Of a DNA stretch of 64,000 bases, positions 35,965 to 48,618 are shown piece by piece. Origin of the DNA: Tenebrio molitor (Eukaryota > Arthropoda > Insecta > Coleoptera > Tenebrionidae). The translations under genes were made by a program, and so were the position numbers. The number at the start of each line of letters is the position of its first letter. Position 1 is the first letter of the stretch. The DNA lies in the NCBI RefSeq assembly GCF_963966145.1, contig NC_091051.1:8246001-8310000 (forward strand), written 5' to 3'. The notes beneath the pieces were generated by a model that saw only the letters and a list, made by a program, of their open reading frames with translations, was not told the origin of the DNA and did no database searches.

Positions 35965-37912
35965 TTTTCTCTATCTGCTTCTAGATGCCTACATAGTTTA
36001 CTTTTTGAAAATAGAGTAAAGGCATCTCTCTTCTTTATGAACTAGAAAAATTGCTTCGATATTTTGTATATCAAGTATTTCTGGAAAAATTTACATTATC
36101 ATCAAGAAAGTTTAAGAAAATAAAGAGAAATTAGTAAGAAATCTAGGAAGAATGATCACCTTACGAGAAATGTGTAAAAGCAAAAACATTTTCTTCCATG
36201 GTTTATCTGACAAAAAAAATAAATAAATTTCAACGCGTAGACAGAAAATAATAAAGCAAAGCTAGATTCGCGCCGCTTTCTTGGTATTCCGTCCTTTGAA
36301 ATACGCAGATTCAACGATGGGTCAGACAAGTAACTCGGGACTTATTAATCATGTAGAGATAGTTTTATTAGGCGGCGAGGAACTAACAGCAGCCTGACAT
36401 AGTTGATTAGTATTTATGGCGTCCGTTAATGGCACAAACCCATAGAGTGCTGCGAGGAGATACCCCCGTTGGCAGAAGATAAGACGGAACGGTTTAATAC
36501 GGGAGTTAAGTGTATTCTATCATTAGGAAGCCGGTTTAATGCGGGAGAGATAACGGCGGAGGTGTGCGCCAACCTGCTAACTTATTAACAAAGATAACTA
36601 TTTGTTGGATTGTCTATTGTTGAAGATATGGACGGCACGACAAGAGCCTGGGGTGCTCCGGCACATTCGAAAAGAAGAAAAATGGAACTGGCGTGCGGAG
36701 AGCGTGATGGAGGCCAGTCGTATAGCTTTACACAGTTAAAATTTAATTACGAGTGTATGTTAGTTGGTAACCGTGAACAGATAAGGTACGTACAAGTTGC
36801 GTACATAACTCATGCTCGCTACAGGCTGATCATTGTAACGATTAAACGAATGTAATATGGCCGTAATGTTTTCCATTAGTTCCTAAAACTAGCTATGCAC
36901 TCTTAGATGACTGTCGGAGATTAGAGCTCGTTATTTATTTTAACAGTACCGTTTAATTCGTACGAGAAGAAATGAGCCGTGGCGAGGTCAAAAAAATTCC
37001 AACAAATTGCAAACGAAAATCGCCGTGAAGTTTCTCCGGGTTTTTTCTTTTTCGTAATTAACCAGTTAGTTACAAATTAATTATGGCCGAGCTGTGCGTA
37101 ATGGCTTAATTCTTACCTCTTTCACGCAACATTTAACTTAACAAGACGCATTTAAAGCTTCATCTCGGAGCGAGGGAATAGAATAATAATTAATAAAGCA
37201 ACTACTCGAGAACTTTGTTAATGAGCGAGCAGCAATGAGCCGTACATTCCGTGGCGCCTCATTATCGCTATGCAATCTTGGGTTTTTGTCACAGCAGCCT
37301 CGACCACAAATCAACGAAGATTTTCCACCACAACGAACAACAAACATTTCACATCTTCGGTTTCTACCTCACCATTAATTCATAGCTCGTGATTCTTCAT
37401 CTTTAAATAACATCTAAGAATTTCAATTAATATTATGCTTCTCTGTTTGGTTACGAGCGCTTATCATTCTTCAAACAACATCTGAATGCAGCTTTCTGCT
37501 ATTCATCGTTTTGTTTATCGATTTGTCTGCCACATTGTTGCCACTAGAGACGTTTCGGTCATTTTTTTATCTCTTTGCCAACAGATATCTCCTTTACTTT
37601 TATTGCAACCAATTTCAACAAATCATCATCATTGATCTAACACTTCTTACACGACTTCTAAATCTTTTTCGACTATAATTGCATTCAAGTGTCACAATAA
37701 TCTATTTATGAGAACAAAATGTTCAGATCGTTTCCAGAGATTGTTGCTTAACTGCTTAGCAGTTTGACGAATGACGATGTTTCAATATTTTTAACAAGAG
37801 ATTTCAACAAAACAATATGTAAATGTTGTTAGATGAAATTAAACCAAAGAGATTCATCATAAATATTGCGTAAATAAAAATACTAATCTTAAATCAGAAA
37901 TTTGTATACATA
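35965..37912. other. Unique stretch, CpG-richer at 36230-37380
   Basis: No repeat copies. The central part is less AT-rich and could be constrained non-coding DNA. Frames at 36610-36855 (plus) and 37138-37347 (minus) have no recognisable motif. Confidence 0.3.
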
Positions 37913-37914
37913 TA

Positions 37915-38246
37915 CAGCCTGTCCCAGAACTGCCTCCCCATAGAAAACATGCATGTGCCGACAGCAAAAGAGACTCCAAGATGACTAAAATAAAATTTCC
38001 TGTAGCTGTAGTTTTCAATTTGACCAATCCCAGAAGCTCGTCGTAATATCGCAACAAAATTCCAAATTCCGACAACCCAAAATTGCGGTCCTCCTACCTT
38101 GATGGTGCTCAACTCTGATTGGTCAAGTTTAAAATGTCTTTTCTCGATTATCGCTTAAGACAAGACTTTTTTCTTTAAAATCCAGATTATGACATTTACA
38201 CAAATATTCCCTTTTTTCTCTGGGGAGGGAGTTCTGGGACAGCCTG
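37915..38246. mobile_element. TA-flanked inverted-repeat element (TIR CAGCCTGTCCCAGAACT), 332 bp
   Basis: The left end CAGCCTGTCCCAGAACTGCC and the right end GAGTTCTGGGACAGCCTG pair over about 28 bases, with TA on both sides. As in the CACTG family, the tip heptamer CAGCCTG is the same in direct orientation at both ends, which puts one mismatch at the fourth base of the inverted repeat. The interior is non-coding. Confidence 0.85.
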
Positions 38247-38248
38247 TA

Positions 38249-41200
38249 TAGTACATCATCGTTACTCTTTGCTCGCCTAGCACCAAGAAACTAAGACTAT
38301 TCAATCTTAAAGAAAGTTTTGTTTTTGATTTCAAAAAAATACGTAGAATAAACATACTAAAATAACCTGATTTTCTTTTTGTTTTTTATACATGACTGTA
38401 TCGTAAAGAATTTCAAAGTTAAATGTTATGAGGCTTACTTAGAATTAAAAAAAAATCAATATCACATCTGTAAATCTTGAACATCTGTTGAACATGTCTG
38501 TACCGCAATAACACCAAGTATTACAAAACGACGTTCATGATTCTGCAAGGAATATTATGTGGCTTACTGGATGCATATTTTTCAAAAGCTAGAACATGTG
38601 TACATGTCAGTTTAATTTTTATAGAAATGGTTAAAATCCTAACTGTTCCCTATTAGCAAAACTCGATTTAAACTATAGTTGGACAGCTGACATTCATTAA
38701 AAGGTTTTTGACAAATTTAATGCTTATGGTGATGTGTCCTTTACATTGTGAATCTTTTTTCTTTCCCAACAAACGATCTGCTACGACACTCTTCTTGTCC
38801 ACAACATTTGCTGTGATCATTTGTTTCCTTAATTGTTAGACGACATGAAAAACTCCATTCTAGACAACATCAAGTTATACTGGGTTTTTTATTGATAGCA
38901 GCATCGTTTAAATTGTCATTGAAAATGTTTAAAACACGAACCGCTATAACAGCGAAAATTTAAAGTAGTTAAAGATATAAAACATGTCAGGTCTTCAAAA
39001 CAATGGAAGCACCGAGAAGCTGATTTAATTCTACGGTCTTGTAAGACTTTCGCATGACACAAAGTCATTTTGTGTCAAAATTTATGCGCACGTTACTTTA
39101 ATGTGACAATATAGGTATAGTAAAATATACCGTGAGAAAAATATTTCTCAAAGGGAAACATCGAAGTTGTTATAATTTATGATCTCGTTACTAACGATTA
39201 AAATTTGTGATTTACATATTACCACCATGTACAGTGATACACCTCCTACTGTCCCAACGAGTAATAAAGTCAATATTAATAACTGTACAGTCGCCAACAA
39301 TCAGCCCGAGAAGATATAAATTTTAATGTTTAAGTGTGAGGTTGGTCTTTATTTCAGTGAGGAAAACGAATAAAAACGTTGAATATTATCGTTTTGGTTT
39401 TTTAATGAAGACAGAAACTAAATCATTTGTAGAAAAACTGAGATTACTGTTATTTTTAAGTTTTAAGCGGATGTAATAAAAAATATATGTTTGTTCTCTG
39501 TTACAATACGTAGAAAACAAACAGTACCAAAATGTCTAAAAAGAAGTCAATTTCCCTAGAATAATCAAAGATCTTAAATTTTGTTTTGTTTGTTTTTAGA
39601 AGCACACATCACACTATCGAAGAACTTTGTGAGGCTAATAGAGATGAATGAATAAGAATTAATATTTTGTTCGATACCTCCCTGGACAGTGAGTTTGCAT
39701 CCATAGTTACCAGTGGGTGAAGGTTTTACTTTCGCTCACTCATAATTGAAATTCGATTTTATGTAAAAGAATTTGTATATTGAAAATAATGATCAATAAT
39801 AACTATAACAATTCATCATTTTACATAATTCATCACAACGACAGCCACCAAATATACCCATCATTAGTACAACTTTCTGAAGGATCCACTCTTGGTCCGC
39901 CGCTTCCAGTAAAAACTTCCAAACATCGTTTCTTCACAAAATTGCAGCTTTTTTGTGGGATTTTGTTTTCAAAAAGGAGGTAAGATTGCTGAACCTGTAG
40001 GTACCATTTTTATATTAAAAAAAAAAACCACGCAATTCGCGTGAACGAAAGCTTTACCTTCCTCTCTCATAGTGTCAATAACTATTGTTTTGAATTTTGC
40101 GTTTCCTTCATAAATGTTTATGTCACGATCAGAATAAACACGTGTACTGTGCTGTCAAATGTCACTCCTGTGCTGTCTTTAAAAACTGCATGTTGCCAAC
40201 TTTATAATAAAATCACACCCTACTCTAATTTCGAATTTATTTGAAGGCACGATACTATCTTTTTGCATGCACCTACATACACATTTGACAGATTTGAAAG
40301 TTATCATATTTTAATTTTTTTTATTTGCCCTTTCATTTGACTTTGACCTGTTTTTCTGAAACGTTACTGTTTATTCTGTTTTTTCCGACGCACCCAATTA
40401 CCGAATAAAGGATAAAGCCACGTCAAATTTTACGTTATTATAATTGCTACTTCACATTTGAAATACAGCACAACTAATTAAGCAACAAGTTTTATCATTG
40501 CAGCAACTGTCATGGATTTGATCCCGTTAATGACTGGCGTGAAACCGGCAACAATCCCAAGCCTTCGTTATTGTTGCACAATTGGGGTGTTTGCGTTAGA
40601 GCAGATTAACATGAATGCATTCCCGTCGAGTTTCAAAATGCTGGTCGATTCCATCCCGATAAAATCTGGCGGCGCTGTTGCGGTTGATTTTTCTGCAGTC
40701 TTCGGCCCCAGATGAACGGTCGCCCATCAGTGTCTCGTCCCGGCGCAAATTCAAGTGGTCTGACGAATGTAGAGGCGGTTTCCAAATAGCGCTGCGACAT
40801 TACAAATAAATCTGAAGAGGCAAGAAGCGGTAATAACATATAATAACGTTAATAAACTGCAACGGAGCGAGCGGTGGGGCTATGATTTACAATAGTAGAT
40901 GTCATCGTGCGCGTCAGGCTGTGCAAGATGATAGAGACGATCAAGATGCGAGCCGCGTGCCACTTTTTACCACAATATTTCTCTACCATTACGGAATGCC
41001 ACCGACCAGCGGCCACAAAAATCCGCCGACGACCATGTAAAAATTGACGAGAAAACGACCAAATAGCGTCGATAAAATGCGAATTCGTTACACGCAAGTT
41101 TAGTGTCTCCGTGTCGGTTGTCGCCGGTAATGATGGTGGGTTCTGGAAACCGGAGGCGGCGATGGCGACATGTTGAGGAGCGCAGAATAATGGACAGCTA

Positions 41201-43199
41201 TGATCAATAGTGAGTTGTGAGCGCGTATTGTTTGGTTCGGTCTCGATGACCGTGGGAAAAGCAAAGGTTTGCCTAGATGCGGCAGCCGCGCTCCTAGTAG
41301 CAGAGATCTACAGTATTGATATTGATGACAATCAAGATTTCAGTAAATTTACAAAACTGTGATACTACAACATCGATGTGCGTCGACTGAGCAAACAAAA
41401 ATCCGGGAGTCGTTGAGAAACTATAAATCTCGACGATCTCGTAATAACAACCTTCAAAACAAATATTAGTTGTGTGCCGCTCGAGGAATTGGAGACATTT
41501 GATCAATGATGACGTACGACCGAGACGGGAGAAAATATTAGCAAATGTACAAGTCGACCGTTCCGCGCACGGCATATTAATAAAGCCGTGTTCTTACTTA
41601 GCGACGCGGACAACACAAAAAACGCATAAATATAAGATGACTTATTTTAATTTCAAAGAGACGTGTAGATATTAACGAGACTGCCAGTTGCCAGCCATCA
41701 ACTATCTCCGGAATTCGTGACTTCGACGGACAAATCTTCTCCTGATACTCAAATTTTCCCACATGAATTCCAAAAGTAAAAAAAAAATACACGATTGCTC
41801 CAAATCATACATTAGCACCGGAAAAAACAATTTTTGTAGAGCACAAAACTTCCTACAAAACAAATCACCGACGATATTCTATTCATTATTATCTATAGTT
41901 CAGAGCGCACAGCGAAATATTCGAATTTTGCGTGACTTACAAATACAAACAAACCTAAATGTTGCCTAAAAATTCTAAAAAAATTCACACAGTATCTAAA
42001 CACTACAAAGAAAATGTTTACGCCCATTAGAAGTAATTACAGTAATTTTCGAATTTTGACACTGAAAAATAAAAAAAAAATAATTCCTACTTTGTTAATA
42101 ATTTTTCGTTTTAATAGGATCTAATGAACCGATTTGTACCAGTCATTTTTTCCTTATAATTGATGCAAGTGATTACCTGGGTGCCGTAGACTGGACCCTG
42201 AGGATTCGTCGCGCGAAAGGATATTTAACATACAAGAAGTGTCCCGCCAAAAAGACATACCAATTAATTCCTCCGACAATTTCAATCTTTCACGGGGACA
42301 CTTAAGTCTCACACTGACAGTTTTAACACCAAAGAAATAACTATCCCAGCGGGGACGCTTATGACATGTTGTTATGCGCCACCATACATAAAGCTTCTTC
42401 TTTCCGTTTGACCGAGCTTTTCAATAAAGAGGTTACGGAATTGGTGTTAAAAACACACATTTCGCGGAGCTTGTCGAAAGACTTGTAAAACAATCACACA
42501 GTAGGAACCCACAATTTGTGAAAAGCAATTTCAATTTGGATCGCGACAGGTGGTCTCGACTATAATTCGATTATTGATCAAGATCGCTTACAGAGTAGAT
42601 GGTCCAGTAGCTGGAAAAAACGGTCTAGGCAGGTCTACGATACATCAATAAAGAGTATTGACAGTAATTTCAATTTATAAACAAAACAATTCCTGATGCT
42701 ATCGCACTGCTTTGTTACATTATAAATGCAAGTTGGTGGAATTCACGTGATACTTCTACCCACATCATCATAATAATTTTATTTTCTTTGGGAGTTATTA
42801 CTTTATTTAAGACACATGATTTATTTATATGGTTTCTTATAAATGTATATTATATATTTCGAAATGTGAAGGTGACAAGAGCAAAGCTGTTATTTTTGGG
42901 CTTCGAAGATAAAAACATTCAGCCTACAGAATATGCATAATTGTTTACCTTAAGCTAAGAAAGAGATTGTCGTCAATAAATCATCACTGTATCTTGAATT
43001 TCAGCACAATAATTAATAACTAAATTTAAATGGTTCTACCAATTCAAGGAACGCGTTAATAATTTACGTTAACTATTTACTTTTATTTATGGAGTTGTAT
43101 ATTTATATATTTAATGAAGAAAATATATTTTCATGTGAAGTGATTTGAAACAGTGAAGCATTCGATTGATGTGTAAGTTTATTAATTTATTAACAAGAA
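38249..43199. other. Long unique stretch with a CpG-richer island at 40480-41650
   Basis: 38.25-40.4 kb is AT-rich with nothing identified. At 40480-41650 CpG rises sharply and the sequence is unique in the window. A 67-codon plus frame at 40512-40715 follows a CATTGCAG acceptor-like site, but its peptide (MDLIPLMTGVKPATIPSLRY) is not recognised and overlapping minus frames are equally open. 41.65-43.2 kb returns to AT-rich unique DNA. Confidence 0.35.
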
Positions 43200-43335
43200 A
43201 ATGGATTACAAGATAAAAATGAATATGAAGATCTAGATCAAAATGTGAATCAAGGTACATATATGAAAATGAAGATACAGGTGAAGATCTAGATCAGGAC
43301 GCACATCAAAATGAAGATCAAGACACAGGCAAAGC
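43200..43335 (+). repeat. Degenerate GAAGATC/AGATCAG repeat tract
   Basis: Irregular repetition of words such as GAAGATCTAGATCA, AATGAAGAT and GATCAAGACACAGG. One frame would read acidic EDLDQDAHQNEDQDTG but is interrupted upstream, so I treat it as non-coding low-complexity repeat. Confidence 0.5.
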
Positions 43336-43389
43336 CGGAACAATACCCATTTCCATTAGATTTTGATTTCTTTAATCTTTAAAAAACAG

Positions 43390-43590
43390 GTAGAATATAG
43401 CCTAAGGGAGTCCGTTTCGGCTCAGGGACGCGAGGGTCGAGGGTTCGATTCCGACCCAGGGCGAAATTTAAAAAAAAAGCTATATTCTATTTCGTGATTC
43501 GGAAGTCACGTTAAGTCATTGGTCCCTGTCTATTGAGTTGGTCATCATGCCCCTCATAGATTTGTAAACCAGTCCTAGACTGTGAAACAA
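43390..43590 (+). mobile_element. tRNA-derived SINE
   Basis: A tRNA-like head (about 43402-43463) carries GGCTCAGGG, resembling an A box, and a clear B box GGGTTCGATTCCGACCC. An A run follows, then a non-tRNA body (GTCATTGGTCCCTGTCTATT, GAGTTGGTCATCATGCCCCT) ending AGACTGTGAAAC, a layout typical of insect tRNA-derived SINEs. The head cannot fold as a normal tRNA because the acceptor stem does not pair. The head is enclosed by a perfect 11-base inverted repeat, TAGAATATAGC at 43391-43401 and GCTATATTCTA at 43479-43489. This is the only copy in the window. Confidence 0.75.
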
Positions 43591-44974
43591 ATTTAAAAAT
43601 AACTCTAAACCCCACAGATTATAATTACAATCCAATGATAATTTACGAGAACATTAAAATTAAATTGATAAAATATTAATTTTTGCTTTGATTTATTCAT
43701 GATCACTCCAATAATTCCTCTTTTTCAAATTAAATAATCTTTTATCTATGTATTTGATATCAAAACCATGTCAGAAAACGGTTAACAGAAAGTACAGTGA
43801 TAATTTAAATACGAGGTAAAAAATAGTCAGTATGTACAAGGCATATTTCCTGTTTAAACTGTCTAAGACTTTGTATCACTGTTAGTTTGTTGTGTAAACG
43901 GCCATAAATGCGGCAACAATTTTTATTTATCACCAGGTTTTTACACCAACAATAACACCACAAACATTCTGGTTAATCATCAAAATTAACGCTAACTGAA
44001 CAATGTTGACAAAGCGTTATTTCTGAAAAACCACCAGTAAAGTGTAACCATTCCCGCAGTTTTGTAGAACTTGTTGGAAGAATTTTGATAAAAACAATTC
44101 TCATTACAAGCGCACAAAATTAAACTTTCTTTAAGGTCTTGTTTGTTTGTATGAGTATTTTTTATCAACTAGAATTTTTACTAAACTATTAACCTAGTTC
44201 TTGTAAATGAAGAATTTCTTCACACTTGCAATTTAGCACATATTTTTTTTTTTTGTTTCATACGTGTTTCATAAAATTGTATGGCCTCCATACTCAGCGG
44301 AAATACCAATGTTTTTCAAATCCATAAAACGTATTAAGTCAACTTTTGCTGTGATCATAGTCAAGATGTTTCTAACGAAGTGTGATGTCGCTTTGAGCAC
44401 CATTCGGTAGATGAAGCTACAGTCACTTCTTATTTTAGTTTAAATAAAAGGAAAATCAATTATCTTACCAATTTTTATAAATGTATTAAATTTTCAAAAC
44501 AATTACACAATCTATTTGCAACTGGCACAAAGAAACAAAACTAAGTACATACTATGACTGCCTTGAGATCTTGTTAGATCACTTGAACGTCAAGGAAATT
44601 TGTTGTCGCTGAGCACTCCATGATACACAGAACACATGTTCAGAAGGAACAGTTTGTTGAATGGTGTAAAACGCTCAATTGAGGTACCTCGAAAGCAGTC
44701 CACAACAGATCGTAACAGTTACCTATATTATAAGGCAATTGGCAGAGATCCTAATCCAATCAAAATTAGGCAATCTAAGGACGTAGAGACAAAGATAATT
44801 GTTTTGTTTTCAAATCTTTGAACAACCATTGCACAACATCATGCATTTCGACAGCATTTGCAAATTGTAGTTATTGTAATAATACTTCTTATTTCTGTTT
44901 CTTGTTTTGAAAAAAAAAATTGTAGATTTAATGACACATCTAGTTTGAATGCCGTGGTTTAAGATTTTATAATT
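43591..44974. other. AT-rich unique stretch, nothing identified
   Basis: No gene and no repeat shared with the rest of the window were recognised. Confidence 0.45.
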
Positions 44975-45129
44975 CATCCGGAGTCGACCCGTAGTCGACC
45001 CGGAGCCGACCCGGAGTCGGCCCGAAGCACCCGGAGGCGACCCGGAGTCGACCCGAAGCACACCCGGACGACCCGGAGCCCAGCCGTAGCCGACCCTGAG
45101 TCCATCCGGAATCCACCCGGAGCCCACCA
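44975..45129. repeat. GC-rich minisatellite, about 14 units of 11 bp
   Basis: A run of degenerate units of the type CCCGGAGTCGA (variants CCCGAAGCA, CCCGGAGCCGA and CCCGTAGTCGA; unit lengths 9-12). It is very GC- and CpG-rich, in sharp contrast to the flanking AT-rich DNA. Minus-strand translation gives Gly/Ser/Arg-rich peptides, but the 11-base unit changes frame each copy, so I do not regard it as coding. Confidence 0.9.
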
Positions 45130-46932
45130 GCATGTTGGTGTAATATGCAAATATTTATCGAACGTCACTTTCCAAAATTATTGTCCAAATGTATGCAATT
45201 GGCGGTCTCAAAAGGAATTGTATTGATAAGAGGTACAATTAAATGCAGCAGTGTTCGTGTACTTAATTCAGTTTAGTCCAACACTGTCAGCATCTTACAT
45301 AATTAATTTGCACACAAGCACACATAAATCTCCACCAAACAAAAGCACCACATCCTCTCCGTGCATCCTATAATAAGAAATGTTCAACCAAGAAGCGAAA
45401 GCTTCGATTTTCGCCTATTACTCGTTGCGTTTGTCGCATTAGACGGTCGTACTGGCGTAAATCTTCCGCAGAAAAGGACAACTCTTGATGTAAGTGATCT
45501 GATTCTAATGCCCGACTATTGACAGATATCAGTAGATGACCTTCAGCGGACTGGTCAGCGTTAGCGCAAAAACATTGCAAATTGCGCGTATTTATAAGAC
45601 GTTGATGCGACCGTTCCCAAGGTCTGGTCGTATTTTGAAATTGAACAGCGAAAATCATCGCGGAAAAAGTCCGCGTATCTCTCTATAAAAGGACAATAAT
45701 TTACGGACAGCGGCGAATAAATTTCCGCACAATGAGCAACCGCGCGATAAAATAAACGCCTCTAAAGAAAACTCCTTGTAACTGTGAACTGAAACAAAAT
45801 GTACTAATAAATCTTATTACACGCACAACATTCCTTGCGGCCGAGGAACTCCGTAATAATTACCGACCGGACTCCCGGCTAGTTGGGGTCAGAGGTGAAG
45901 ATGTCCGGAGTTTTCCGGACGTTTCCCAAAACGAACGACTTACAGACGGTACTGGGACAATGCATGTGCTCATTAAACAGGTGTGCGGTGCGGTCGTAAG
46001 TCGCACTAATTAACGACGTTGAGTAATTAAATACAGGCGTGCATAAAGTCTGCTCTATTTACATCGCGGCGCTAACAACGTCTGATGAGTAATTGATTCC
46101 AGATCGTTAACTCGCCTCATCAATGCAAAAACACCCCGACTGTTCCTTTTTCACAATTAACGACTGGAAATCCTGTATTGTTCTTAATAATTACGGACTA
46201 TTGTCCATTATTGCCCAATAAACTCATACCTATAGCTTGAAATATCGCTCGGTATTCATCACTGTCCGTGAGCCAATAAGCGAAGTTGTTTATTCTCTCG
46301 TAAGAGACTAATGACACTGCGACTTGTCTAAGGTTGTCCACTGTTGTTGTCCAATTACGCCGATAATTGTGTAATTTATACAAAATTAATGTTTTAAAGC
46401 CTCTGCCCATATTAGTTTACTCTTGCCTATGATGGTCTATAAATGTCCAATATATTATTAAAATTGCCCAATGCTGTAAATAATATGGTCTCCATCTAAT
46501 ATCGCTTGTTAAGTCGTGTCTAAATTTAAATTTATCACCTTATAAATTTCATATTATTGTTAATGGACTGTTCACATATTATTATCGAACGGATTTACAT
46601 GCACAATGAGTTGTGGAAACGAGAACTGGAAATTTAAAAATTATAATTATGGATATTTTATCCACGTGAAATGAAGATACTTGCAAAGTAAATAAAGCGA
46701 TTAATTTACGGTGCCCCAATAAACCGACTTAATCTTATTACTCCTGCCACGACCAGTTTCATTATGAATAAAATAAATATAATGGATTTTTAACAAAATA
46801 GATCTGTTGGCTTTAATGGTAATTAAGGAATTTAATTGGACGCCATAAATAAATACAATTTAATGAGAACTACAGTCCAGTCAAATTAAAATTTTGCTTG
46901 CATTCATTCTGAAAGAAGAGAAATACTAGTAG
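45130..46932. other. CpG-richer unique island at 45350-46130, then AT-rich DNA
   Basis: The island has no copy in the window. A 96-codon minus frame at 45368-45658 has a fairly protein-like peptide (SAEDLRQYDRLMRQTQRVIG) but no recognised domain, so I leave it as possible chance in a GC-richer segment. 46.13-46.93 kb is AT-rich without identified features. Confidence 0.3.
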
Positions 46933-47139
46933 AGGTGTTGGATTCTCACATGGGCTGTGACCTTGGAAATATCTCCGCGCAGGCGGAGCGATAAACCAGT
47001 GAAAAATGGAAACTGAAAACGTCGACTACTTTCAAATTAAAATACATACAAATAGATGAGAGAGAGAGAGATGAAACTAACGAATGATGATGTCGTTTGC
47101 GCAGATATTACTCATAGCCCATGAGAAAATCCAACACCT
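46933..47139. mobile_element. Inverted-repeat element (TIR AGGTGTTGGATT), copy 2, 207 bp
   Basis: The ends AGGTGTTGGATTCTCACATG and CATGAGAAAATCCAACACCT pair. The interior matches 35727-35964 (GGGCTGTGACCTTGGAAATA, GCGATAAACCAGTG), with a shorter middle and a GAGAGAGAGAGA run. Non-coding. Confidence 0.85.
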
Positions 47140-47369
47140 TTACACATGGCCAATTGTTTAAATATGGAATTTGTACAAATTATAACATTTTTGATTACAT
47201 ATTACGTTTTTGCATATTAATTAACAATTGAAAAAATTTAAATGTATGTATAACAATTCTGAAAAAATCCGGTGTCTAGAAAATTTTTGACACCAATTTT
47301 AAGTATTTCCAAGCAGTTTAAATTTTCAATAATATAAATTGATAATTTCTCTCGAGTCCGTACTACATA

Positions 47370-48393
47370 CAGGGTGTAACAGAAATAGGTGCATTAATTT
47401 TAACTGGTAATAGAATTCGCCAAAAGGAACAACTTTTCTATTTACCATTTTGCCGAAAAACGATGTTTAATTCCAAAACAAAAAAATGGAGATATTTTTC
47501 ACTAAAATAGCCCTACGCCACTAAATACTGCAATGGTTAATTGAGATCAACGCTAATATGAAAAAAACGTCCATTTTCATCCAGAAAACGTGTTTTAACG
47601 CCGAAATCGAAATTCAAACAAATCTACCCGTATAGCAAAAAATCCACTTTGTAAGAATCTGGTTGTTTCACGTTTTTAGGTAGCTTAGTTTTGGAGATAT
47701 GAACGGTTTTAGGAAAATCTTTCCTAGTTTTTTAAGCCATTACGCAACGTTTTTCACCAAAATGGCAGAGAGAATAGTATATTTCAAACCAAGGTAAGAA
47801 AGTGGTTTCTTGCAGACCGCAGGCAAAGATTATAAACCGAGTCGTAGACGAGGTTTGTAAGTGCCTAAGGTCTGCAAGGACACTTTCTTAACAAGGTTTG
47901 AATACAATTTTTTTCCCTACCGGCACAACTTTGTTGAAAAAAGTAAAAAAAGATGGTTATATTCGTGATTAAAACGAAAATTTTGAGAATTGAATAGTAG
48001 GCTGTGTTATTTGTTTAATTAACTTGTCATCGCATTTGAAGATTTGAGGTTTGTTAGAAAATTTGATATAAACAGGGTAAAGTAATCTACCTACCTAGCT
48101 TATCTGTTTATTTTCCAGATTATATGATTGACCTACCAACTTACTTCATTGAATTGGCTTTCATTTATCAATAACTTATTTCACTTTTGACACTTTTGAC
48201 ATTTGTATTTTGGTACAGTTTTACCATAAACATTTCATGATTAACTTTCTTACCTTAGCGAGAAAGTTGAATTTTCTCACCTCAAATGAGGTATCCACAG
48301 CCTACATTTCTAACCGGTAGGGAGAAAAAGTTGTTTCTTTTGATGAGTTCTATTACCAGTTAAAATTAATGCACTTATTTCTGTTACACCCTG
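47370..48393. mobile_element. TA-flanked element (family ACAGGGTGT), copy 2, interrupted
   Basis: The ends CAGGGTGTAACAGAAATAGG and ATTTCTGTTACACCCTG pair, and the arms continue about 75 bases (TTAATTTTAACTGGTAATAG). TA lies on both sides. Outer parts match 27830-28293 closely. A block of about 547 bases (47775-48321) is inserted between GGCAGAGAGAA and GAAAAAGTTG, points that are adjacent in the other copy. Without it the element would be about 477 bases. Non-coding. Confidence 0.9.
47775..48321. mobile_element. Inner insertion: hairpin plus inverted-repeat unit
   Basis: The comparison copy at 27830-28293 lacks this block, so it is a later insertion. GAGAA on each side (47770-47774 and 48322-48326) may be a target duplication, but the site is low-complexity. 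The first part (47784-47907) is a hairpin with arms CAAACC..GGTAAGAAAGTG / CACTTTCTTAACAAGGTTTG and GCAGACC / GGTCTGC around a loop with ACCGAGTCGTAGACGAGGT. The second part is bounded by TTTTTTCCCTACCGG (near 47908) and CCGGTAGGGAGAAAAA (near 48313). The layout parallels 29937-30379. Confidence 0.75.
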
Positions 48394-48618
48394 TATATCA
48401 TTAAAGTTATGATTTTTTTTTGAATCGTAAATACTGTTTTTTGTTCTAAATGTTATTGTCTATTAAAAACAAATAAAATAAATATTTTTTGTTTTGCCGA
48501 TGAAAATTTAAGAACAGATTAAATTATGTTTTAATTTTTTTAAGGAAAAAATGTATAAGACAAAAATGTAAAAACGAAATAAAGAATTTCGAGAAGATAA
48601 AAATCAATTAATCCTACA

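Noticed and set aside
43402..43463. Functional tRNA gene
   Set aside because: The B box is good, but the acceptor stem does not pair and the context is a SINE with a downstream body.
44810..45133. Minus-strand Gly/Ser/Arg-rich frame
   Set aside because: It lies in the 11-bp minisatellite, whose unit shifts frame every copy. There is no coding signal beyond repeat composition.
45368..45658. 96-codon minus-strand frame with a protein-like peptide
   Set aside because: No recognised family and no second line of evidence. Mentioned only in the region note.
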